Positions 21,278 through 33,540 of a stretch of 64,000 nucleotides of DNA are shown here, one piece after another; the stretch's first letter is position 1; the number at the start of each line of letters is the position of its first letter. Origin of the DNA: Acarospora socialis (lineage: Eukaryota > Ascomycota > Lecanoromycetes > Acarosporales > Acarosporaceae); the NCBI GenBank assembly GCA_025617375.2, contig JAMYGW020000005.1:1798001-1862000 (forward strand), given 5' to 3'. The notes below the pieces were generated by a model. The model was not told the origin of the DNA and searched no databases. It saw only the letters and a program-made list of their open reading frames with translations. The translations under genes and the position numbers were made by a program.

Positions 21278-22605
21278 GGCTGCTCTGGTTTAGGGGTAAT
21301 AACGTCTTGTTGGAGTGAGGTGAGATGGATGAGCGCTGGTTGATATGACCTGGAAAGATTGAACGGTGGTGGAGAATGGAAAGAGACAGTTAGGAGGAAG
21401 TCACGCAGTTTATATACTCGAGGTTCAGCAAGAAAATAACCTCTATTCAGAAGGTGTATGCTGGGTCCTACAAGATCCCTCGTGTAACCAGATCTCAATA
21501 ATCTATACTCCTGTCAGCTTCTGAGTAGGGAAGCCTCTACTCGTATCGAGCCTATTCTTGTTGATCGAGCCTGTAATTCAATCAAGACTTGGCTGAAGAA
21601 GGAATCCCCTACGGTTATTAAAGCTCTTTGTGTAGAGGCTGAACATTTCAAAGTTGCACTATGGAGGATTGCTGATCAAATAGCCCCGGCCAAGGCAGGG
21701 TTTGCTAACCCATAGCACTTGACGTTAACAGTTGTATGACGATAGAATGCATATTTATTTTTTTATAGTGAAGACTGGCTTACACTGTGTTTTGATTACG
21801 CGCAAAATGCATGAGAATTCTTAGCTCTTGGGTTTTGTAACTGTGAGGCGTGGGTTTAGGCGTGGGTTCAAGCGAGGGTTAGGCATGGGTTTAGGTTAAG
21901 TGTTATTGTGGGCTTGTTCCTCGGGTTACTCTACCTAGGGATAAACACGTAAGCTCTCAACTATTGACTCGATGCGCAAGGTCATGCCTCATATTTTGGA
22001 TTTTGAGTCGGGGTAGACGGCAGACATGAGGGTAGATATGACCAACTAATTTGCAAGTAGGGTAGACGCACGGCATTTGCTCGTCTTTTATGCCGGCGCA
22101 TTTACCCTCTCTTCTTCCTTTCTTCAAGAGCCTTCTGGTCAATAGGTATGACAAGCAGAGTGAAACGACTAGGGTCAAGACTTTGGCCGTATACTGACAG
22201 ACGCCGCCGAGTTCATGGCTAGGCGCACATTCGAGTCACACCAGCTGCTACAATGGATGCCGTACCGGCAGAGAAAGGCTGTGGTCTTATTGTGCATCAT
22301 GCATACGCGGCTCTAGGGAGGGATATCTGACAAGCATGGGTCGTACAATTGGTGCTCCGAGTCAGCCATGTGGCTAGACTTCGGAGTTTCTATTGTCGAA
22401 GAAGTTCCCGCATAATCCTTGATAATGTTCAGGCGTGGGTCCGACAGAGTATAACTATGGTTCAACCTAGGGTGTCTTTGATCCCATTTGGCTCGTTCTC
22501 CTGTCAGCTAGTGTTCTCTTCAGCTGCGGCAAATTATCAACTTTATCACGTCCTACCCATAGTATTCCATCTACAAGCCTGCTTTACCCCTGATTCTAGG
22601 AAACA
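21278..22605. other. Gene-poor stretch with degenerate G-rich repeat
   Basis: No gene is supported. At 21845-21905 there are degenerate copies of GGCGTGGGTTTA-like sequence, loosely telomere-like. The final part should carry the acyltransferase promoter. Confidence 0.4.
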
Positions 22606-23982
22606 ATGGGTTCGATAGGCGATGAGGCACGATATCAGGATGTTATGGGCCAATTTCCCCAGCTGAAGACGTACAATCATGGGGTCCTCATATTTCCACT
22701 CAGCGACGAAATATCACAAGAGTCTGTTGTCCAGGCGCTCGAAGCCGCCACGGCGAAGATTATATCCAAAATTCCATGGCTTGCCCAGCAAGTCGTCCAC
22801 GAGGGCAGAGAACCCGGAAACTCCGGCACTTTCAAATTGGCACCGTGGCCGTCGAGTGTGCCCCCCAATACCCTCGTCCGGGCGAAAGACTGCTCGGGTC
22901 TGTTCCCAAGCTACGATGAAATTCTCAAGGCACAAGGCCCCGCTTGGATGCTCGACCCCAGCGTCATCTGCCCCTTTCCCGGCTTTCCCATGACTTACGA
23001 CGAATCCAAGATCGGTCCTGCGCCAGCTGTGATGGTCCAGGCGAATTTCATCAAGGGCGGTCTCCTGTTGAACTTTTCCAACCAGCACAACGTAATGGAC
23101 GCGACGGGTCTGTTCCAGTTCATGGCTCTGCTTGCTGCTGTCATGAATGGTAAGGAGATCTCGCAAACGGCAATTGAATGGGGCAATCGTGACCGAAAGA
23201 CGGTCATTCCACTATATGGGCCCGACGAGCCCATCAAGGACCACAGTCATCTGCGTGCTCAACCACCATCTCAGACACCGCAGGCTCCTGCAAGACTACT
23301 GCCATCCGCCTCATGGGTAAACCTCCGCTTCCTGAAGAAGGCCGTCCCTAAGATCAAGGCGCTGGCAAGTGAACCCGAAGGCTTCGACCCATCCGTGCCG
23401 TTCATCTCCAGCAACGACGCCGTGAGCGCCTTCTACTGGAAACACCTTGCGATGGCACGTGTCCGCAACGGGCAGGACCCGGCAGCCAAGTCGAAGTTCT
23501 CGCGCGCCATCGACGGGCGTGGAGCCATGGGCGTTTCCACGGAATACATGGGCCAGTTCGTGTACTTCTCGGCCACCTGGCTCACCTACCAAGAGCTTGT
23601 GGACCTGCCATTGTCAACGATTGCCTCGACGATGCGCAAGAACCTGAATGCCGTCAACAACGAGCACTCGGTCCGCAGCTATGCGACGTATGTCGCCAGC
23701 GTGAGCGACAAGCTGACCCTTGCGTACGGCGGGCCCTTCAATCGGGAAACTGACATCGGCTCTTCGTCCATGGCGCAGGCGGCTGTCATTCTCAAATTCG
23801 GTCTTCTTGGCGAGCCGACGCTGATCAGGCGGCCAAATCTGGCACCTATTCCTGGAATTCTGTATTTCTTTCCACCAGAAGGTAGCGGGGATCTCAATCT
23901 GCTTTTGTGCTTGAACAACCAAGATCTAGAGGCAATGAAGGCAGACACGGAGTGGAGCCAGTGTACGGAGTTCATTGGGTGA
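22606..23982 (+). CDS. BAHD/TRI101-like acyltransferase
   Basis: An intronless gene of 458 residues in the transferase family PF02458, which includes fungal 3-O-acetyltransferases and plant BAHD enzymes. The catalytic HxxxD is HNVMD (in NQHNVMDATGLF, about residues 162-166). The second family motif, usually DFGWG, is not conserved: the equivalent region reads LKFGLLGEP followed by IRRP. It should transfer an acyl group from CoA to a hydroxyl, acting in the cytosol. It lies 1.4 kb upstream of the PKS in the same direction and may acylate a cluster product (inference). The acceptor is unknown. Confidence 0.87.
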   Translation: MGSIGDEARYQDVMGQFPQLKTYNHGVLIFPLSDEISQESVVQALEAATAKIISKIPWLAQQVVHEGREPGNSGTFKLAPWPSSVPPNTLVRAKDCSGLFPSYDEILKAQGPAWMLDPSVICPFPGFPMTYDESKIGPAPAVMVQANFIKGGLLLNFSNQHNVMDATGLFQFMALLAAVMNGKEISQTAIEWGNRDRKTVIPLYGPDEPIKDHSHLRAQPPSQTPQAPARLLPSASWVNLRFLKKAVPKIKALASEPEGFDPSVPFISSNDAVSAFYWKHLAMARVRNGQDPAAKSKFSRAIDGRGAMGVSTEYMGQFVYFSATWLTYQELVDLPLSTIASTMRKNLNAVNNEHSVRSYATYVASVSDKLTLAYGGPFNRETDIGSSSMAQAAVILKFGLLGEPTLIRRPNLAPIPGILYFFPPEGSGDLNLLLCLNNQDLEAMKADTEWSQCTEFIG

Positions 23983-25352
23983 TAAGGGCATTGAACATAG
24001 ATTAGACTACGATGAATTGCACGGTATACAAATCCACGTTGACCTATATTTTGGAGTGCGGGAAAAATGATATGACAAAGGATAGCTTGTTGATAGGATC
24101 CAACAACGGAATTTGAATCTGAGAAGATGGAGATCCACGAGCCAGAACTCGACAATATGAAAAGCATGGGCATTTCCATCGATATAGTAGTCACGATGTA
24201 TACTGTACCCTTTCTAGAGAGCTTGTGGAAAGAAGGTCACCGTTTCTCAGAAGAGAGTGTCTAAAATGGATAGCACACGCCATCGCATCATCAGATCCAA
24301 CCATTATCCCGAAACTGTGAGGTTCTTATAACTGGTATATCTAGGCTACATGGTGAACTTATACGACATGGTAAATCGCACAGACGGACAAGTCTTAGTC
24401 TTGCATACAAGACCTGTTCTTCGAATGAGACTGTCATCAAATATCATTATGTGAGCGCATTTGCTATCGCAACGGCTTCGAGTTTTGGCACGTGCAGTAC
24501 ATAGAAAGTCATCCGAAACCTCGGATCTGAAGCCGCCACAGTGTTGGAGAGGGCACTAAGAACCGAAACTATCTTCATGATACTGCAACACGATCACGCC
24601 CGGATACGTCCTAACACACCGGATAATCCTTGTCTCGATTTGATGGATGTTCCGCTGAAAGGATCATGCAGCCACGTGTCCAACGGTACCTGCCTTAGGT
24701 AATGGCCCAATGAGATCTTAGAGATTCTACAACCCAACCAGACAGAAACGCCGAGAAGATACTCCGATGGCCGACTGTTGGCAGTGTAACTTTTGGGTAG
24801 CTGAAGGTGAGAAGCTGAGTCCGTCAGAAAGTACCGTATCCACTGTTATTGCACTGTGAGGCTGACAGGACGAAGATAGCTCAATGTACCTGACCGTCGC
24901 ATATGTCCTTCGCTTGTCGGATGAGCCTCACACCTTATCGACCCTGGATGGGCTACCTACCCGGGATGGCCCACGCGGCGATGCAAGGTCTCGATGTTAG
25001 GAATCTTGCACCATGTTACCTTATGAACTATGATACTCCGGCAGCGTGGCAATCAGCTACCTGGCTTACTTCTGTCTTCTGTTCGTTGATTCTCTCTTTC
25101 CTTCGGAGTAACTCTTCTAGGTCAAGTATACGAGTACACTTACAAGATTCCTATTAGCTATTCTAATAGTTACTTGTATGTTTTCTCTTACGATAGTTAG
25201 ATCATATACTCTTTGTCTCCTTCTCTTTAAAGTGTAAGCTCTCTTGTTCATGATGGGAGCGTCCAGTGGAACTGGACCTATATCAGTTCAATCTACTCTC
25301 AGATTTTTCCAAGTCCAGACGGGAGAGATATAACGAAGACCTCAACGTAACT
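23983..25352. other. Intergenic region before the PKS, no gene seen
   Basis: It holds the acyltransferase 3' end and the presumed PKS promoter. No recognisable gene, RNA or repeat was found. Confidence 0.45.
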
Positions 25353-28300
25353 ATGTCGGCCATGAATTCTAGCGTGCCCATTGCCATTATTGGCATGAGC
25401 TGTAGATTTGCCGGAGATGTCAACGATCCGGAGCAGTTGTGGCACATGTGTGCAGACGGCCGAAGTGGCTGGAGTGAAATCCCTTCTTCTAGGTTTAACA
25501 TGGACGCCTTCTACCATCCAAATACTGAGAAGCTCAGTACCGTATGTGTCAAGTCTCACGTCACCGGTGACTTAAGATGATCGTGCACTGACATATTTGA
25601 GCGCATCATAGACAAATGTGCGAGGGGGCCATTTTTTAACGGAGGACGTGGGATTGTTTGATGCTGGATTCTTCAATTTATCGGCTGAGACAGCCGCCGT
25701 GAGTAGCAGCCCTAGCCAACCGATCGGGGAGCATGACCTAACAAGTAGCAGAGCTTAGATCCTCAATTCCGACTTCAGCTGGAATCTACCTACGAGGCAT
25801 TGGAGAGCGGTATGATTCCTACCCGGCCAAGATTTCGGCCATCATGTGACTAACCCATCGCTTTAAATAGCTGGCATTTCCCTGCAGGAAGCTGCTGGGT
25901 CAAACACGTCTCTTTTCGGAGGCACTTTCTTTGGAGACTATCAAGATGCCAACTTGAGAGACCCGGAAACGTTACCTCGGTTCCTGCTCGTGGGAACTGG
26001 CTCTGCTATGGCTTCCAATCGTTTATCCCACTTCTACGACCTAAGGGGAGCGAGTATGTCAATCGATACCGGCTGCTCAACCACTCTTACGGCATTGCAT
26101 CAAGCTTGTCAGAATCTCCGAGCCGGCGAATCCGACATGTCTATCGTGGGAGGAGCTAATGTGATGCTTAATCCTGATAACTTTGTATCAATGTCATCCT
26201 TAGGGTGAGTCACAATGATATGGCTGGAGTGGCTAGATCTAACGCATATCTCAGACTAATCTCTGCCGCGGGCAAGTCTTACGCCTTTGACAGCCGTGCC
26301 AGTGGATATGGTCGTGGTGAGGGGTCAGCCACGGTCGTTCTCAAGCGGCTGGACGACGCTCTCAGGGATGGCGACCCGATCCGATCTGTTATTCGAGGAA
26401 CTGGACTGAATCAGGATGGAAAAACGGACACGATAACTACACCGAGTCAGAAAGCTCAAGAGGAGCTAATCCGCACGGTCTATAGGACGTCCGGTCTGGA
26501 TCCGTCGCAAACGACATATTTTGAGGCCCACGGTACTGGTACGCCCACCGGTGATCCAATAGAGACCAGAGCTATTGCATCAGTCTTTCAAAAAACCGAT
26601 CAAGAGAGCAGCCTCTCCGAATCGGCTCCGTTAAGACCAACGTTGGCCACACCGAGACTACCAGTGGCCTCGCAAGCATCATCAAGGTGGCTATGGCGTT
26701 GGAGAAGGGCCAGATCCCGCCAAGCATCAATTTCGAAAAACCCAACAAGAACATACACCTCGATGAGTGGAATCTGAAGGCTAGTTGTTGCCATACTTCC
26801 GCGAAGTGGTACCAATGCTAATACCTAGCAGGTTCCTACTGAACTTGAATCCTGGCCCGAACAGACTGGAGTACGACGGGCGTCAGTGAACAACTTCGGC
26901 TATGGGGGTGCGAATGCCCACATCATCTTGGAAGATTACAATTCATTCCTGTCCTCCCAAACAAGTGCTTCAAACGGCATAAATCATGGCGTGACTAACG
27001 GGACTACTAACGGTTTGACCAACGGTACTACGAATGGTGTGACTAACGGCGTGAATGGTCATCACACAAAGCTCCAGTCCAGAGTGATCATTCTTAGTGC
27101 CAAAGAAGAACAGGCTACTCAAGCGATGGTGTCCAACCTAGCGAATTACCTCGAGACAACCAAGATCGAGAACGAAGCGGAGTTCCTTGACAGTCTTGCC
27201 TATACTCTAGGTCAGCGCCGTACCATCTTTCCTTGGGTTGCCGCTTAGTCGGTAGATAGCGTCTCAGGCCTGGTCAAGGCGATAGAGTCTGGGAAAATGA
27301 AGCCCACCCGGAAGAGCGACCGCCCTAAACTTGGCTTTGTGTTTAATGGACAAGGGGCGCAGTGGTATGCCATGGGTCGGGAACTGATCGAGACATACCC
27401 GGTTTTCAAGCAGTGCCTGCTGAAGGCTGATGGATATTTGAAGGAATTTGGGTCAACATGGTCGGTAATGGGTAGGCTTAAGCCCCGAGAATCCGAATAA
27501 GCGAGAGGTCCGTGACTGACATGAATACAGAGGAGCTCATGCGAGACGCTGAGACAACCAAAGTGAATGAGCTTGCCATGAGCATGCCCCTCTGTGCCGT
27601 GCTCCAGATTGCCTTGGTTCAGCTCCTTCGCTCATGGGGAGTCACCCCAACAGCGGTCACAAGCCATTCCAGCGGAGAGATTGCAGCTGCATATGCTGCC
27701 GGGGCCTTGACCCTCAAGTTGGCCATGGCCATCGTCTTTGCTCGTGGTGCCCTCGCAGCAGAGGTCAGCGCCAGGGTTACGGTCAAGGGTGGCATGATTG
27801 CCGTCGGCCTGGGCGCCGAAGAAGCGGAGAAATACATTTCGCGCGTGTCATCCGGCCAGGTTATGGTAGCATGCCTGAATAGTCCAACCAGCGTCACGGT
27901 ATCGGGTGATGCCTCGGGTATAGACGAGTTGGAGACGATTCTCAAGGAAGCCAATGTCTTTGCAAGACGTCTGAAGATTGACGCCGCATACCATTCCCAT
28001 CATATGCAACCCATCGCGGCCCCTTACCGGGAATGGCTTCACAAGGTTCTCAATGCAGAGGACCGCTTAGTCGATGTCATCTTCTCGTCCCCAACAACTG
28101 GAGGTCGTATGGCATCTGGTAAGGAGATTAGTAGCCCAGAGCACTGGGTGAGAAGCTTGACTCATCCGGTACAGTTTGTGGATGCATTCCGCAACATGTG
28201 TCTTGAAGACGTTTCCGTAAGTGCTACGGACGTCGATGTGGTTATTGAAGTTGGCCCTCACGCAGCCCTTTCGGGCCCTATGCAAGAGATTCTGGCACTC

Positions 28301-31300
28301 CCAGAACTCCAGAAGTGCAAAATATCATACCTCACATGCCTTATTAGGAAGAGCAGTGCCGTTGACACCATGCATGCGTTAGCATGCGGCTTGATACGCG
28401 AGGGATATCCTGTCGACATGAACTCGGTCAACTTTCCCCATGGCAGGCATGGCGTTCGAGTTCTGCATGATCTGCCGCATTATCCCTGGAATCATCAAAC
28501 CCGCCATTGGGTCGAACCGCGGTACAACAAGTCACATAGACACCGGTTAGAAGCTCCTCATGATCTCCTGGGCTCTCTTGTTGTTGGAACGAACATGCTT
28601 GCGCCGTCGTGGCGACTGATTATCCGTCCCTCAGACCTCCCATGGGTACGGGATCATGAGGTGCAGTCCAACATCGTCTATCCCGGTGGGGTCATTATCT
28701 GCATGGCAATAGAAGGAGCATGTCAAGCGGCCCAGGTCGACGACAAGCGCATACTCGGTTATCAATTGCGCGATGTTGACATCCTCCAGGCTCTCGTAAT
28801 CCCTGATACGCCGGAGGGAATTGAGGTCCAGCTTACGCTTCGTCCTTGCGACGATAAGGCCATATACGCAAAAGATTTCAAGGAATTTCATATCTATTCC
28901 GTCAATCAAGAAAACAAGTGGACAGAGCACTGCAAGGGACTCATTTCAGTGGATCTTGCCCCTGTGGGCGATTATGACCAGGCTCGATGGAGCTCTTCCG
29001 CCTCGTCGACATCGAAACTTGTCGGGCCTAGAAAGGCTACTGGCTACAGGAAGCGCATTGATCCGCGAGATGTCTATTATGGTATGCGCTCCGTGGGAAT
29101 TTGTCACGGACCCATTTTCCAAAATCTGAAGAGCATCCGGGCCCGCAACAAGCAGTCCGTCTCAACCTTTGTAGTTGCTGATACGGCTTCTACGATGCCG
29201 AGTCGTTACCAGCACAAACATGTGCTTGATCCAACAACACTAGACTCTGTTTTCCAGGCTGCTTATACCGCTTTGCCAGGAGCTGGATCAAAGATGAGTG
29301 CTGGTTTGCTCCCGAAGTCTATCAAGAAGCTATGGGTGGCGCATAACATCGTTAGCGACGCTGGGCATCACTTCAGGGCGTATTCTGACATTAGTCGCGC
29401 GAGTGTGCAAAGCTTCGAGACTGACATAGTGGTTCTGAACGATGACGCTGATGACACACAGACCGACCCTATTTTGACGATTGACGGCTTTGTTTTCCAA
29501 TCTATCGGGAATGCCCTTTCTCAGCAAACGGATCGCTACGAAAATAACAAGTTCAGCACTGTGAGATGGGCACCAGACATATCATTCTCCAACTTCGCAT
29601 TCCTAAAGAAGCAGCTAGGCTCCTGCATAGACTCTACAGAGACTGATATTTTAATGGACCTAAGGCGCCTTTGCGTCTATTACATTAATGAGGCGCTCGC
29701 AAGTTTGACGGCAGCAGACGTGCAGCAACTGGAGTTACATCACAAGAAATTCTACGTCTGGATGAAACTTCAGGCGGAACTGGCAAGACAAAACCAGCTG
29801 GGTTCTGACAGCTCGGGGTGGCTCCACGCCAGCGCGGAAGAAAGGACAAAACTCGTGGAAAAGGTCACTGCCGGGGGCATGAAGGGAGAGATGGTCGTCC
29901 GTCTTGGGCCACATATCACGTCAATGCTGAGACGTGAGGTGACATCCTCAGAGCTGGTGTTAGAAGGCCAACTTTTACAAAAGTACGAGGCCGACGCCAT
30001 GAAGTCGGACCGTTCCAGTCAGCAGATAGGCGAACTGGTCAAGCTTTTTGCACACCAGAACCCGCGAGCTAAGATCCTTGAGATCGGTGCAGGAGTCGGT
30101 GACACAACGAGTTATGTTCTGAGTGCACTGGGAACTGATGATTTCGGAGTTGGCCCGCTCGCTGCTTCGTACGACTTCACCGATACCTCGTCTGAATTCT
30201 TCGAAGCTGCCAAGGAGAAATTCGAAGCCTGGAAGGATCTGGTCAGGTACAAGAAACTAGACGTTGAACAGAATCCAGTGAACCAGGGATTCGAAAACGG
30301 CACGTACGATCTAATCATCGCCTGTCAGGCCTTGCACTCGACTAAGTCGATTGACAATGCTTTGGCAAACGTACGGAAGCTGTTGAAGCCTAGAGGGAAG
30401 TTGTTTATCATGGAAACCACGCAAGATCAATTGGATGTGGAGTTTGTTTCCAAACAGCTGAGTAATGCTAATCCCGTTCTAATATCGCCGTAAATCCTAC
30501 TAACGACCAGTAGGCGAAGAAGAAATGCACAGGCCATCGCTGTCAGTCGATATGTGGAACCGTGTCCTGCACAGTCACGACTTCAACGGCGTAGAAGCTG
30601 AAGTCCACGACTGTGATAGCAAGGAGCTTTACACGTCCAGCGTCCTGGTCTCGACAGCTACTTCCAACCTTCCGACATTCAATTTCGACGTCGTAGTTGT
30701 TACTGGGACCCCTGCTCCGCCAGATTCGTGGCTGAATGAAGTTAGATCCTCCATCTCTAGAGCCACCGGCACCGTGCCAGCAATTGAGCCTCTCGAATCA
30801 GCCAATATTGACGGTAAAGTGTGTGTCTTTTTGGGGGAGATTGACCACTCAATTCTTAAGAGTCCGAACCCGACCCAGTTTGACGCTATCAAGGCTCTCT
30901 GTACGAAATCGAAGGGAGTTCTATGGATGACGCGTGGCGGAGTTATCGATTGTGAGAGCCCGGACGCCAGTCTCAACTTGGGCTTTCTTCGCACTCTGAG
31001 AGTGGAATACTTTGGGAAACGGCTGGCCTCGCTGGACCTTGATCCAAAGCAGGAGCCGTGGTCGAAGGACTCTGTCGCTAATTTGACGGAGGTTTTCAAG
31101 AAAGTGTTCGACTATTCTGTCGAGGATGACATGAAAGACTTCGAGTTCGCCGATCGTGACGGGGTGATTCACATCCCAAGGTACTTTGTAGATGTCGACA
31201 GGAACAAGGCAATTTTTCCCGACGCAGCCGATCAAGTCGTTCCCAGAATGGAGTCATTCCATCAGTCTCATCGTCCGTTGCGGTTAACCGTTGGAACCCC

Positions 31301-33540
31301 AGGTCTCCTGGACACTCTAGCATTTAACGACGACCCCGACGCAGCAGAGGACCTTCATCCCGACTTCCTGGAGGTTCAGCCGAAAGCATTTGGTCTCAAC
31401 TTCCGTGACGTTATGGTGGCAACGGGCCAGTTGGACGGCGAGGCCATGGGCAGTGAATGTTCCGGTATTGTTACGCGCGTAGGCCCCGGTGCCGCTTCTC
31501 AGGGCTTCAAGGAAGGCGATCGAGTCGCTGCGTTGTTGAAAGGTCACTATGCTAACTCGGTCCGGTTACACTGGATGAGTGCTGTCCACATACCTGAAGA
31601 CATGAGCTTTGAAGTCGCTGCGACCATCCCTATGTCCTATGCTACAGCCTACGTCTCATTGTTCGACACTGCAAGGCTGCAGAAGGGAGAGACGGTTCTC
31701 ATTCACGCAGCGACGGGAGGATTTGGCCAAGCAGCGATCGCCTTGGCCAAACATGTGGGTGCCGAGATATTCGTCACGGTAGGAACGGAAACCAAGAAAA
31801 ACTTCGTTGTCGAGAAATTCGGCATACAGCCCGATCACATCTTTTCGAGCAGAGACAATTCATTTGCTTCCGGTGTCCTGGCCATGACCCAAGGCAAAGG
31901 GGTTGATGTTGTACTGAATACGTTAGCGGGATCTCTGCTGCAAGAGAGCTTCAACTGCGTCGCTCCGTTTGGGCGCTTTGTCGAGGTCAGAAAGCGCGAC
32001 GTCGAGCTAAACAGCAGTCTTGAAATGAGCGCCTTCACACGCGCCGTCTCGTTCATGTCGATTGATTTGCTCAAATTTGCGCAGCAAAAGGGCCATGAAG
32101 TTAGTCGAGTATTGAAGGAGGTCATTCGCCTTTTCAAGGATAAAGTCATTAGTCCCGTCGACCCAGTCACTGTTTACCCTCTCTCGGATATCGAGAAAAC
32201 GTTCCGTATCATGCAAGCCGGCAAACACATGGGGAAAATTGTCATCTCAGTGAAGCCGGACGATCTGGTTCCGGTAAGCAAAACATTCGATTACTGATCG
32301 CTCCTCCATAAGACATAAGCAGCTCTAACCCACAATCTCAGGTCCTTCCGCAGACCCCCTCGGCAAAGCTTCGTCCCGACACATCTTACCTGATCGTCGG
32401 TGGTCTTGGAGGAATCGGTCGATCCATATGCCACTGGATGACGGATCACGGAGCAAAGAATCTGATCGTGCTCTCCCGAAGCGCCAATGCCCATAAAAAG
32501 GCTCGCCCATTCTCGCTTGAGATGGAAAAAGTTGGGTGCAGGGTCAAAGCCATTGGTTGTGACATTTCGGACGAGGGCGCGCTGGCGAAGGCGTTGGAAG
32601 CCTGTGGGCAAGAGATGCCGCCCATACGCGGAGTCATCCAGGGCGCCATGGTACTGAAGGTATGCATACGACTGTGAGGTTTAAAGCTCCCTACTTGCAA
32701 CAATTAACGTACTTGCAGGATTCCATTCTAGAGCAGATGTCATTCGAGGACTACATCGCGGGCATCCGGCCCAAGGTCCAAGGAAGCTGGAACCTTCACC
32801 AGCTGTTTAGTAACCAAGAGCTCGATTTCTTCGTCATACTCTCCTCCCTTGCCGGCATCTTCGGAATCGCGAGCCAGTGTAACTATGGTGCTGGGGGTAC
32901 ATACGAAGATGCCCTTGCTAGGTATCGCACGGTGAGAGGGCTGCCCGGTGTCGCCATCGACATTGGAGTTGTCAAGTCGATTGGCGTCGTTGCCGAAAAC
33001 AACAAGATCGAAGAAAGGCTGCGGAAGTCGGGCCATACGGTGCTCAGCGAAGATGAGGTCATGCGGGCCGTCGAGTCTGCCATCACATCACCTCCGTCAA
33101 CGCAGATGTTAATCGGGCTCAACTGTGGACCTGGCCCTCATTGGGAGAATTCCGGAATGGCGCGAGACATGCGATTCTCCAGCATCAAATACCGGCCATC
33201 AGCACAGAACACGGCGAGTTTGAGCAAAGCCGGATCGAACGAGCTTGGGAACCGCATCGCTGCCGCTTCTTCGTTCGACGAGGCGGTCGAAGTCGTGCTC
33301 GATGGCGTCAGCAAGAAGCTGATGGAGATCTTCGTGATTGGGGAGATCGATCCTTCCAAGCCGCTTCATGAATACGGTGTCGACTCGCTGATCGCCGTCG
33401 AGCTGCGCAACATGTTGGCTTTGCGGGCGGGTGCGGAGATCTCTATATTCGACATCATGCAGAGCGCGTCTGTTGCGGCTCTGTCGGCTATGGTCGCGTC
33501 GAAGAGCACTCATATTGACCCTTGCTTGGTGGTCGCGTAG
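25353..33540 (+). pseudogene. Highly reducing type I PKS (KS-AT-DH-CMeT-ER-KR-ACP), disrupted
   Basis: Ten exons are visible (25353-25541, 25612-25698, 25752-25809, 25871-26204, 26255-26779, 26832-27471, 27531-30461, 30511-32273, 32342-32659, 32719-33540). Domains in order: KS with DTGCSTT (Cys codon 26074), [11 protein letters not shown] and NVGHTE; AT; DH with RDHEVQSNIVYPG and LDPTTLDSVF; CMeT with ILEIGAGVGD; ER with AATGGFGQAA; KR; ACP with GVDSLIAVEL. Together they would build a reduced, methylated polyketide. Lesions: a frameshift in the KS (26603-26610), a GC in place of GT at the donor 26780, an in-frame TAG at 27246, AT motif SHSSGE instead of GHSSGE (27662), and loss of the conserved CMeT tail around 30461. 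The product cannot be full length unless these are assembly errors. Confidence 0.85.
26970..27062 (+). repeat. NG-rich repeat linker between KS and AT
   Basis: Short imperfect repeats encode a run of TNG/VNG units between the KS and AT domains, a flexible linker of low complexity. Such repeats vary in length easily. Confidence 0.7.

Noticed and set aside
21845-21905. True telomeric array
   Set aside because: The units are degenerate (GGCGTGGGTTTA-like), not clean TTAGGG, and are embedded in unique sequence.
27246-27248. Intron skipping the TAG between KS and AT
   Set aside because: No donor and acceptor pair with branch site was found that removes the stop and keeps the conserved flanks.
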